Shown here in pieces: positions 1 through 6,149 of a stretch of 6,266 bases of DNA. Source of the DNA: Chlamydia trachomatis (GTDB lineage Bacteria; Chlamydiota; Chlamydiia; Chlamydiales; 2-12-FULL-49-11); assembly GCA_945877885.1 (NCBI GenBank), contig CAMCSI010000082.1, positions 1 through 6,266 of the forward strand, given 5' to 3'. The notes beneath the pieces are model-generated. The model did no database searches. It was not told where the DNA came from and worked only from the letters and a program-made list of their open reading frames with translations. The position numbers and the translations under genes were made by a program. Each line of letters starts with the position of its first letter. Position 1 is the first letter of the stretch.

Positions 1-1219
1 TGACATCACCTAAAGAAACCCCCGCCCCATTTGCCATTCTTTTCTTTCGTCCCATGGTGATTTCATCGATTCCAAGCCTCTCTTTTTTCGTCATAGAAAA
101 AATTATAGCCTCAAAAATCTTCATCTCAGCTTCGCCTTCGGAAAAATCATGATCCTTAATTTTTCCCATCCCAGGCATCATACCAAAAATACCTTTTAAC
201 GATCCCATACGCTTCATCATCTTCATTTGCTTTAGCAGATCATCAAAAGTAAAGGTGGCATTTTTCACCCTCTCTTCCATTTTTTCCGACTCTTCATCGC
301 TCATCTCTTTTTTCAGCTTTTTCACTAAATTGATCACATCACCCATTCCAAGAATCCGATCTGCCATAGATTTTGGATTAAACACCTGAAAATCGGTAAC
401 TTTTTCCCCCACCCCTTCAAAGTATAGAGGTTTGCCTGTGACCTCTTTAATAGAAATAGCAGCCCCTGCCCTTGCAGATCCATCAAGCATGGTTAAGATC
501 GATCCTGAAAGCTCAATTTTTTCATCAAAAGATTTAGCAATATTTACCGCCATCTGACCACTGCCGCAATTGGCTACAAAAATCACATAATCTGGCTTTA
601 CAATAGCTTTTATCGAAGCAAGTTCATCCATTAAATCTTCATCAAGGGTCTGTCTTCCTGCAGTATCATAAATAACCACATCGGTATGAATAGATAATGC
701 AGCATTTGCCACCTTAAGAGGGTCGCTCTCGCCCTCTTTTGCAAAGACCTCTACCTCCACCTCTTTTCCTAAAATTTGGAGCTGCTTGACCGCTGCAGGC
801 CTTTTTAGATCAAGAGCCACTAGGGTGATACTTTTTTTATGCTCATCTTTAATATACTTTGCAAGCTTTGCACAAGTGGTAGTCTTTCCTGAACCCTGCA
901 GGCCGCATAAAAGGATCTTTGTTTGCTTTCCTTTAAAAGAAAGAGAATGCTCCTCTTTCCCCATCAATTGAATTAACTCTTGATGAACAATATCTATGAA
1001 GGCATCTGTTTTTTTTATATTCTTTAAAGCCTCTTCCCCAATAATCTTCTCTTTGATCTGCTTTACAAGATGGGAAGCGACCTTATAGTTTACATCTGCA
1101 TCAAGCAACGCAAGCCTTACCTGACTTACCGCCTCTTTGATGTTCTCTTCAGTAAAAGTTTTCTCTGATCGAAACTTACTGAAAATGTTTTGAAATTTGT
1201 CTGTTAATCCACTAAACAT
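1..1219 (-). CDS. ffh: Signal recognition particle GTPase Ffh (SRP54), C-terminus cut by window edge
   Basis: Ffh binds 4.5S RNA and the signal sequences of nascent chains, and docks with FtsY at the inner membrane to deliver membrane and exported proteins co-translationally. The frame starts at ATG 1219-1217 (MFSGLTDKFQ) and stays open to base 1, giving 406 codons of an expected ~450. The N domain covers about residues 1-95. The P-loop GLQGSGKTT has Lys112, DTAGR begins at Asp185, and the G4/G5 stretch lies near 243-252. The late G-domain block RILGMGDV is followed by the methionine-rich M domain (KQMKMMKRMG, MMPGMGK, and the RNA-binding GRKKRMANGAG segment). Two sites deviate from the family: G4 reads TMLD rather than TKxD, and the usual DAMTGQ loop reads NCGSGQ. 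It lies 9 bases after prmC and is probably co-transcribed. The purine run AAGGGGG about 15 bases upstream may be a distant SD. Identity is very secure; only the C-terminal ~45 residues are missing. Confidence 0.97.
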   Translation of the reverse strand, partial: MFSGLTDKFQNIFSKFRSEKTFTEENIKEAVSQVRLALLDADVNYKVASHLVKQIKEKIIGEEALKNIKKTDAFIDIVHQELIQLMGKEEHSLSFKGKQTKILLCGLQGSGKTTTCAKLAKYIKDEHKKSITLVALDLKRPAAVKQLQILGKEVEVEVFAKEGESDPLKVANAALSIHTDVVIYDTAGRQTLDEDLMDELASIKAIVKPDYVIFVANCGSGQMAVNIAKSFDEKIELSGSILTMLDGSARAGAAISIKEVTGKPLYFEGVGEKVTDFQVFNPKSMADRILGMGDVINLVKKLKKEMSDEESEKMEERVKNATFTFDDLLKQMKMMKRMGSLKGIFGMMPGMGKIKDHDFSEGEAEMKIFEAIIFSMTKKERLGIDEITMGRKKRMANGAGVSLGDV

Positions 1220-1228
1220 ATAACTAAT

Positions 1229-1897
1229 TTAAAGCCCCCTTACCCTCTTTTCAAGAAAAAAGAATCGATCATGCGATGAGTAATCCTTTTCCACCTTCTT
1301 ATTCACCCAAATTTCGTCGGAAAACAGAGCTAAAACAGCCTCTGCCTGATCTTTTCCAATCTCTACACACAAATATGCCCCCTCACGTAAAAAAGAAGGA
1401 GCCTCTACCGCAAGCCTGCGATAAAAAGTAAGCCCATCTGCATCATCTGTAAGGGCAATCTTAGGCTCATAATCTTTTACACTTTTTTGCAATAATTGAT
1501 ACTCATCCTTTGTAATATAGGGAGGGTTGCAAATAATTCCATCAAATTTCATCCCCGAAACAGCATCAAAAAAATCGCCACAAAAAATTTCCACGATAAG
1601 AGCATTACTCTTTGCATTTTCCAAAGCAAGAGAAATCGCCTCTTTGGAAATATCTGCCAAAACAACCTTTAAAGAAGGTCTTTGTCTCTTAATCGCAAGA
1701 CCAAGAGCGCCACTTCCTGTGCATAAATCTAAAATGATTCCTTCCTGAGGAAATCTCTTTAAAGCCCTTTCAACAAGCAGCTCACTTTCTAACCTGGGTA
1801 TTAAACAGGCCTGTGACACTTTAAGATTGAGATCGTAAAACTCAACCTCACCATCAATATAAGCTCTAGGTTTTTGATCCTTTGGACTAAGTACCAT
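1229..1897 (-). CDS. prmC: Release factor glutamine methyltransferase PrmC (HemK), lacking the N-terminal domain
   Basis: PrmC uses S-adenosylmethionine to N5-methylate the Gln of the GGQ motif in release factors, which speeds peptide release. The Rossmann methyltransferase domain is complete. It has a GEVEFYDLNLKV lead-in, IPRLESE (family consensus IPRPETE), SAM motif I as DLCTGSGALGLAI (residues 57-69), and the catalytic NPPY at 124-127. The family is usually ~280-290 residues, but this protein has 222 from ATG 1897-1895. It begins almost exactly where the N-terminal helical domain should end. An in-frame TAG at 1906-1904 rules out an upstream start, and the space upstream is prfA. A TTG at 1900-1898 would add only one residue. 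The start overlaps the end of prfA by 11 bases, which suggests translational coupling with the gene of its own substrate. The SD is weak (TTAGAG). Function is very likely; whether the shortened enzyme is fully active is open. Confidence 0.94.
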   Translation of the reverse strand: MVLSPKDQKPRAYIDGEVEFYDLNLKVSQACLIPRLESELLVERALKRFPQEGIILDLCTGSGALGLAIKRQRPSLKVVLADISKEAISLALENAKSNALIVEIFCGDFFDAVSGMKFDGIICNPPYITKDEYQLLQKSVKDYEPKIALTDDADGLTFYRRLAVEAPSFLREGAYLCVEIGKDQAEAVLALFSDEIWVNKKVEKDYSSHDRFFFLEKRVRGL

Positions 1898-2960
1898 CAA
1901 ACTCTAATCTCTTTTGATAATAAAAGGCTACTAAAGGACGAATCACCTGGTCAAGATCCCCATCCATCACCTCATTTAAAGAAAACAACGTTAGATCAAT
2001 TCTATGATCGGTTAATCGATTTTGAGGAAAGTTATAAGTACGAATCCTTTCAGAACGATCTCCCGAACCCACTTGAGCCGATCTTGCTGCAGATACCTCT
2101 TTTTCCTTCTCTAAACGCTCTTTTTCCACAAGCTGAGCTTGAAGAAGTCGCATCGCAGTGATTTTATTTTTAAGCTGAGATCTTTCACCAGAACAATAGG
2201 AAACAAGTCCCGTTGGAAGGTGAGTTACCCGAACAGCTGAGTCAGTGGTGTTAACGTGCTGACCACCAGCACCTGAGGATCGATAAGTATCTACACGAAG
2301 ATCTTTTTCATCAATCTTGATCTCTTCACCCTCTTCAGGCTCAATTAAGACCGCAATAGTAATTGCCGAAGTATGAACGCGCCCTTGAGTCTCTGTCTTT
2401 GGTACACGCTGCACCCGATGTGTTCCACCTTCATATTTAGTGAAACGGTACGCCCCATCACCTTTTAATCCAAATTGATATTCCTTAAAACCACCCACTT
2501 CAGATTCTGTATAACTTAATGTCTCAAAACTCCACCCCTTGGTAGTTGCATAGTTTCTGTACATTCTGACGCAATCGCCCACAAAAATCGCAGCCTCATC
2601 GCCACCAGTACCCGCTCGAATCTCCACAATGGTATTTCTACTATCATTTGGATCAGGAGGGATGATTACCACCTCAATTTCTTTTAGCAAAGCCTCATGC
2701 TCAGCTTGTAAAGCAATTAGCTCTGACTCAATATCTGCACAAAGCTCAGGATCCTCTTCTGTTCGTAAAAAATCTTTATCATCTTTAATCGAAGCTTCAA
2801 TAGACTCTAATCGATCCCATCTTGCCTTAAGTTTTACTAAATACTTATGTTCAGAGGCAAGCTCTTGATACTTTTTTCGGTCGGAAAGGACCAAAGGGTC
2901 GCCCATCTTATTTTCCAAATCTGGAAGCTTCGATAACATCCCTTTTACTTTTGTCTTCAT
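1887..2960 (-). CDS. prfA: Peptide chain release factor 1 (RF1)
   Basis: RF1 recognises UAA and UAG in the ribosomal A site and triggers hydrolysis of peptidyl-tRNA. The protein is 357 residues, the normal full length (~355-360). The helical N-terminal domain 1 is followed by the EIRAGTGGDEAAIF signature (113-126). The codon-recognition loop is PKT at 187-189, matching the P-x-T of RF1 and not the SPF of RF2. The catalytic GGQ is at 232-234 in SSGAGGQHVN, and the late RTYNFPQNRLTDHR block is present. ATG 2960-2958 is preceded by AAAGG at a spacing of 9. It lies 38 bases after rpmE and overlaps prmC, whose product methylates this GGQ. The gene ends in TAG, a codon read by RF1 itself. Nothing looks degraded. 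Confidence 0.98.
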   Translation of the reverse strand: MKTKVKGMLSKLPDLENKMGDPLVLSDRKKYQELASEHKYLVKLKARWDRLESIEASIKDDKDFLRTEEDPELCADIESELIALQAEHEALLKEIEVVIIPPDPNDSRNTIVEIRAGTGGDEAAIFVGDCVRMYRNYATTKGWSFETLSYTESEVGGFKEYQFGLKGDGAYRFTKYEGGTHRVQRVPKTETQGRVHTSAITIAVLIEPEEGEEIKIDEKDLRVDTYRSSGAGGQHVNTTDSAVRVTHLPTGLVSYCSGERSQLKNKITAMRLLQAQLVEKERLEKEKEVSAARSAQVGSGDRSERIRTYNFPQNRLTDHRIDLTLFSLNEVMDGDLDQVIRPLVAFYYQKRLEFDGT

Positions 2961-2998
2961 AGTAGCTTGCCTTTAGAAAAGATTTAAAAAACCTTTGC

Positions 2999-3322
2999 TT
3001 ACGCCCCTTTTTTGGCGCTAGATTTCTTTACAGCCGGTTTTTTCTCTTCGACTTTTGCAGGTGCTACTGTTGCTGCAGCAGGCTTATTAGCATATTTTTT
3101 CTTAAATTTGTCCACACGACCTTCTGAGTCAACAAATGTTGAATCTCCAGTAAAGAATGGATGAGAAGAAGAAGAAATAGATACGTTTACACTTGGGTAA
3201 GTCTTTCCTTCATATTCTGTCGTTTTTGATGTTTTAACTGTGCTACCACAAACATATTTTTTGCCTGTGCTCATGTCAATGAAACACACTTGGCGGTATT
3301 CTGGGTGAATATTCTCTTTCAT
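2999..3322 (-). CDS. rpmE: 50S ribosomal protein L31, zinc-independent form with Ala/Lys-rich tail
   Basis: L31 is a small protein of the large subunit that contributes to the bridge with the 30S head. The protein is 107 residues and starts MKENIHPEYRQV, with the family signatures HPFFTG and GRVDKFKKKY. The CxxC pair of zinc-binding (C+) L31 is absent: the position before HPFF reads SISSSS, so this is a zinc-free type. After about residue 80 there is an extension of roughly 27 residues rich in Ala, Lys, Pro and Val. As I remember it, Chlamydia L31 (about 108 residues) has a similar tail. The start is ATG 3322-3320, because AGGAG sits 5 bases upstream and because L31 homologues begin there. 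A 20-codon upstream extension to 3382 is open but has no such support. It is the first gene of the rpmE-prfA-prmC-ffh cluster. Confidence 0.96.
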   Translation of the reverse strand: MKENIHPEYRQVCFIDMSTGKKYVCGSTVKTSKTTEYEGKTYPSVNVSISSSSHPFFTGDSTFVDSEGRVDKFKKKYANKPAAATVAPAKVEEKKPAVKKSSAKKGA

Positions 3323-3327
3323 AATTT

Positions 3328-3332
3328 CTCCT
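3328..3332 (-). promoter_or_regulatory. Shine-Dalgarno AGGAG of rpmE
   Basis: The minus-strand AGGAG lies 5 bases before ATG 3322-3320. It fixes the L31 start against the longer open frame that begins at 3382. Confidence 0.85.
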
Positions 3333-3353
3333 AATTCATAAAAAGTGGACATA

Positions 3354-3382
3354 ACAATATAAGATACTTCACTAAAATACAA
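3354..3382 (-). promoter_or_regulatory. Candidate promoter of the rpmE-prfA-prmC-ffh cluster
   Basis: On the minus strand TTGTAT (3382-3377) and TATTGT (3359-3354) are separated by 17 bases, which places transcription start about 25 bases before the rpmE ATG. The matches to TTGACA/TATAAT are moderate (3/6 and 4/6) in AT-rich DNA, so this is tentative. It sits back to back with the promoter of the plus-strand gene. Confidence 0.35.
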
Positions 3383-3389
3383 GGAAAAG

Positions 3390-3418
3390 TTGTTTTCATT
3401 TTAAAGATTTGCTATAAT
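3390..3418 (+). promoter_or_regulatory. Main sigma-factor promoter of the rhomboid-like gene
   Basis: TTGTTT (3390-3395), a 17-base spacer and a perfect TATAAT (3413-3418) lie 26 bases before ATG 3445. An SD (AGAAGGA, 3432-3438) follows with a spacing of 6. The fit to a sigma-70/chlamydial sigma-66 promoter is good. Confidence 0.7.
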
Positions 3419-3444
3419 AGTAAGTAATTTGAGAAGGATAGACG

Positions 3445-4335
3445 ATGAAACCCCCTAAAAGTATAAAGATTCTTACAATTATTATCACCACATTGAGCGT
3501 CCTTTCGGGCACTTTACATAATATCTTCCCCTCTCTACTCTCCTTTCCAAAGCTGACAAGCCTGCTTTCAATCCAACTAAATAGTGTTTCAAATTTTAAC
3601 TATTTTCAATTTATCACCCATATGTTTTTCTACCCTGCCTTTTCGGGTATTAATATTTTTTATTTTATCAATGTTTTTTTTGGTTTAATGATTTTAAATC
3701 GAGTGGGAAGTGTAATAATCTATCATAAAGGGGAAAAGAAATTTTTATCTCTTTTTCTAACCTCAGGATTTGTTTCGGGCATTGCCGCCTATCTCACCAT
3801 TGCCCACTTTGGAGCTACCCATCTCTACGCAGGACCAACTGCCGCCTTGTATAGTTTATTAATCGCTACTGTATTTTTATTCCCAAAGCTCGATCTTCTG
3901 CTATTTTTTGCCTCCTCAATGAAAGCTAAATATGCAGTGCCAGCACTTATCAGCATGATGCTTCTAATGAACCTATCGGCCGGTGACTACGTCCATTTTT
4001 TTGCAACCCTCACCGCATCGATCACCACCTATCTCTACATAGTCTTTTTTTGGAAAACAGCAAGCCCCTACGAGTGCATGAAAACCTTTGACCAGGCCCT
4101 AATCAGCCTTTCAGGCGGGAAAATCGAATCCCTATTTCGATCCACTAAGCTTGAAAAATATACAAGCGCAAGTAACATATACGACATCAGAACAGGAAAA
4201 GCGATTTTAAAAGAAGAAGCCTTTATCAACGCCTGCCTTGAAAAGATCAGTAAAGAAGGAAGGAAATCGCTCACCCTTTACGAAAGATTTAGACTCTACA
4301 GATACTCAAAAAAGAGCTCGAAAAAACCATCTTAA
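3445..4335 (+). CDS. Rhomboid-family membrane protein, probably catalytically inactive (pseudo-rhomboid)
   Basis: The protein is 296 residues with about six hydrophobic helices between residues 7 and 203, followed by a charged cytoplasmic tail. Segments line up in order with rhomboid intramembrane serine proteases. FQFITHMFF (54-62) matches the 'W-x-x-x-T-x-x-F-x-H' block. LNRVGS...KKFLSLFLTSGFVSGI matches the loop-and-helix block after it. YAGPTAALYSLL (128-139) matches the GxSG helix, and SAGDYVHFFATLTA (178-191) matches the catalytic-His helix. The nucleophile motif reads G130-P-T132-A rather than G-x-S-G, although His184 is kept, so protease activity is doubtful. Residues ~255-290 (ACLEKISKEGRKSLTLYERF then a Ser-Lys-Lys end) resemble the soluble C-terminal segment of many bacterial rhomboids (I believe Pfam DUF6576). 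Start: ATG 3445 with a good SD and promoter. It is transcribed alone, divergent from rpmE and convergent with the 4594-6099 gene. The fold assignment is by eye from motif order. Confidence 0.75.
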   Translation: MKPPKSIKILTIIITTLSVLSGTLHNIFPSLLSFPKLTSLLSIQLNSVSNFNYFQFITHMFFYPAFSGINIFYFINVFFGLMILNRVGSVIIYHKGEKKFLSLFLTSGFVSGIAAYLTIAHFGATHLYAGPTAALYSLLIATVFLFPKLDLLLFFASSMKAKYAVPALISMMLLMNLSAGDYVHFFATLTASITTYLYIVFFWKTASPYECMKTFDQALISLSGGKIESLFRSTKLEKYTSASNIYDIRTGKAILKEEAFINACLEKISKEGRKSLTLYERFRLYRYSKKSSKKPS

Positions 4336-4410
4336 AATAGAAATTGCTTCAGCTTTATCTTATAAAAATAAAAAATATTTTAAAAAATGAACTTTCACAA
4401 GTTTCCTTTG

Positions 4411-4432
4411 TAACCCTAAGGTTATCTTAACC
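4411..4432. repeat. Alternating inverted repeat TAACC / GGTTA / TAACC
   Basis: TAACC (4411-4415), GGTTA (4420-4424) and TAACC (4428-4432) can form either of two mutually exclusive 5-bp hairpins with loops of 4 or 3 bases. No U-tract follows, so it is not a standard intrinsic terminator. The stems are short and could be chance. Confidence 0.35.
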
Positions 4433-4475
4433 GCCGATTGTAATTTGAAGTGCACGATTTGAATTAAAAAAAATA

Positions 4476-4504
4476 TTGGTTAATGTGACTTTTTTCAATA
4501 TAAG
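4476..4504 (+). promoter_or_regulatory. Promoter-like element, copy A (no gene downstream)
   Basis: TTGGTT (4476-4481), a 17-base spacer and TATAAG (4499-4504) have promoter geometry. The first 17 bases, TTGGTTAATGTGACTTT, match the minus strand at 6140-6124 with a single G/A difference. No plausible gene follows on the plus strand before the convergent gene ends at 4594. It may drive a short RNA, be a relic, or be a regulator-binding site and not a promoter. Confidence 0.4.
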
Positions 4505-4593
4505 ATATTATATTTATTTAAGCGTCTAAAGTTAATTGAATCCATACTATTATTAAGCGATTCATGCAAGAAAAAACCCTCTAACCCAAATCA

Positions 4594-6099
4594 TCAAGAA
4601 GATTCATCACCCCAATTCATTTCTATTCCGTAAGGATTTTCTGTAAGTCCAGCATTTTCTATAAATACTGCTGTATAATAACCCCACCCACCTAACCCAG
4701 CAATAGCTCCTAGCGTCGAAATTCCAAGACCTACAACACTTACAACATCTGCTGCAATTGTCATTGCCGGTGCTACTGCTTTAATAGACGCTAATAGTGG
4801 TGTATATACTGCTTCTCCATCGTCCCCCACAGCAGTAGCTGCATCTACCCCTTCTATCACAAGATCTGTTACCTCTACTGCTGCATCTACCGCTCCAAAT
4901 ACTCCTGCAGCTGCACCAACAGTAATTACTGTTAATATTATCACTATAATTGCAATAATAACCATGACCGCAATATTTATTGCATTCCAAAAATAATCCA
5001 AATAAGAGGATACGTAAAGAATAGTTACTAAATAATATGTTAAATAAGAGGCTACCTCATCAGAATCTTGTTGTTCCATAAATTTTTTAAGGAAAAGTAA
5101 AATCTCAATACCTATTTGAATAAAATTTCGGCCAGTTACTGCCCATCCTCTTAAGACCCCTGCCTGATAGACTTCGTTATTACCTGCTTTAATTATATCT
5201 GTAACGCCCATCTTTAGTATGCTTGCAGTAATTTCCCCAACACTAGGGGTGATTTTTACTATGAAATCATTTAACCAATCAGAAAGATAATTACCCGCAA
5301 GCGGTTGAATGAGATCTGTTGGAACAAGGGGATTTGTTATATAAACATCCTCAATATCCCAGGAATCAAAATATGCTTTTGCACTCAAAACTTTTTGAAT
5401 ACTTGCATTGTATAAAACGGTAGTATTATTGGTAAATGAGGTCTTAAATAGTGCTAGCCATTGCTCCTGTGTATATCTTGCATCTATACCATTGATTCCA
5501 ATAAGAAGAAAAACTCCTACGACTGCCTTATTAAAGGCTTCCCATGCACCACCTACTTGAGCCGCGCTTAACCCTACCTTTTCCGTACTTATCCCCGCAG
5601 GATATATAAGGTTAGTAAAGTAACTCGTCATTGCAGTTTGAATCGTAGTTATCTGGTCCGTTGTAAATGGATAGATGAGAAAAAATGTAGATGCATAATC
5701 TATAAATTTTGCTGAATCTTGTGGCGTTAATGGAATGGCTGTCACCCCAAAATTTGTCGATACGGTGGAGGTTAATGTTGCAGCTCCAGATAACTCCATT
5801 TGTGTGCTATAGGTGGTCAAGTTTGAAAAAGTTATTTTGATAAACCTTTCAAACGATGTTTGAAAATAGGCTATTTTATCTGGTGTGTAGAGTAATAGCA
5901 ATGCAAGTATATCTTTACAGGCAAGGATAAATTCTATTCTTGCCATCCCTGTAGTTGAATTCGCTGCATTACTTGTGAGCGCATCCAAAATAGAGGTCTT
6001 TAATGAAGTTAGATAATCATCCTCTAAAAAAGTTTCTAAATAGATCATTAAATTGTCGTAGAAAGCAGTTACAGTAGTGGCATCAATCATTACCGACAT
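4594..6099 (-). CDS. Unrecognised protein with helical repeats and a hydrophobic C-terminal part
   Basis: I do not recognise this 501-residue protein. It is rich in Thr, Ser, Ile and Ala, mildly acidic, and has no cleavable signal peptide (MSVMIDATTVTAFYDN). Residues ~15-245 look all-helical and contain degenerate repeats: TPDKIAYFQTSF (72-83), TTDQITTIQTAM (146-157), TQEQWLALFKTSF (210-222), and a weaker copy at ~29-37. A hydrophobic run spans ~373-402 (INIAVMVIIAIIVIILTVIT...). An acidic linker follows at ~403-432, then a second Ala/Gly/Val-rich hydrophobic run at ~435-473, and a short polar end (NWGDESS). The two segments could be membrane helices. The ATG at 6099-6097 lacks a recognisable SD, and an alternative Met codon three residues in has none either. 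It lies 50 bases after the end of the partial upstream gene. Possible roles include a lineage-specific membrane protein or a secreted host-interaction protein, but nothing seen decides this. Confidence 0.85.
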   Translation of the reverse strand: MSVMIDATTVTAFYDNLMIYLETFLEDDYLTSLKTSILDALTSNAANSTTGMARIEFILACKDILALLLLYTPDKIAYFQTSFERFIKITFSNLTTYSTQMELSGAATLTSTVSTNFGVTAIPLTPQDSAKFIDYASTFFLIYPFTTDQITTIQTAMTSYFTNLIYPAGISTEKVGLSAAQVGGAWEAFNKAVVGVFLLIGINGIDARYTQEQWLALFKTSFTNNTTVLYNASIQKVLSAKAYFDSWDIEDVYITNPLVPTDLIQPLAGNYLSDWLNDFIVKITPSVGEITASILKMGVTDIIKAGNNEVYQAGVLRGWAVTGRNFIQIGIEILLFLKKFMEQQDSDEVASYLTYYLVTILYVSSYLDYFWNAINIAVMVIIAIIVIILTVITVGAAAGVFGAVDAAVEVTDLVIEGVDAATAVGDDGEAVYTPLLASIKAVAPAMTIAADVVSVVGLGISTLGAIAGLGGWGYYTAVFIENAGLTENPYGIEMNWGDESS

Positions 6100-6111
6100 G
6101 TAATTAGAATA

Positions 6112-6140
6112 ATTTAACTTGACAAAGTCATATTAACCAA
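6112..6140 (-). promoter_or_regulatory. Promoter-like element, copy B, upstream of the 4594-6099 gene
   Basis: On the minus strand TTGGTT (6140-6135), 17 bases and TTAAAT (6117-6112) repeat the layout of copy A at 4476-4504. The core TTGGTTAATRTGACTTT is shared at 16 of 17 positions. If it is a promoter, transcription would start about 6 bases before the ATG, which would make the message nearly leaderless. A regulator site is the alternative. Confidence 0.4.
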
Positions 6141-6149
6141 AACATTTTT

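Larger units (their letters stand above)
4336..4593. other. AT-rich gap between convergent genes, no gene found
   Basis: These 258 bases separate two genes that point at each other. I find no convincing ORF, tRNA or hairpin with a U-run terminator for either gene. The longest plus-strand ATG reading frame near its end (4564) has only six codons. Two structures stand out: an alternating inverted repeat (4411-4432) and a promoter-like element (4476-4504) with a near-copy at 6140-6112. A short direct repeat TTAAGCG occurs at 4518-4524 and 4553-4559. Confidence 0.6.

Noticed and set aside
1898..1900. TTG as the start of prmC
   Set aside because: ATG directly follows in frame, and TTG would add a single residue with no better SD.
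1874..2161. Plus-strand open frame of 95 codons
   Set aside because: It lies antisense to prfA, which has full family signatures, and has no SD or recognisable product. The other open frames inside ffh, prmC, prfA, the rhomboid-like gene and the unknown gene were rejected for the same reason.
3323..3382. Twenty-codon upstream extension of the L31 frame
   Set aside because: L31 homologues start at MKENIHPEY-like sequence, and a strong AGGAG lies 5 bases before that ATG. The extension overlaps the likely promoter.
4350..4390. Possible terminator in the A/T runs after the rhomboid-like gene
   Set aside because: AAAATATTTT is self-complementary but has no GC stem, and the DNA is simply AT-rich.
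4680..4983. Classic bilobed inclusion-membrane (Inc) motif
   Set aside because: Inc proteins have two helices joined by a very short loop. Here the hydrophobic runs are separated by about 30 mostly acidic residues.
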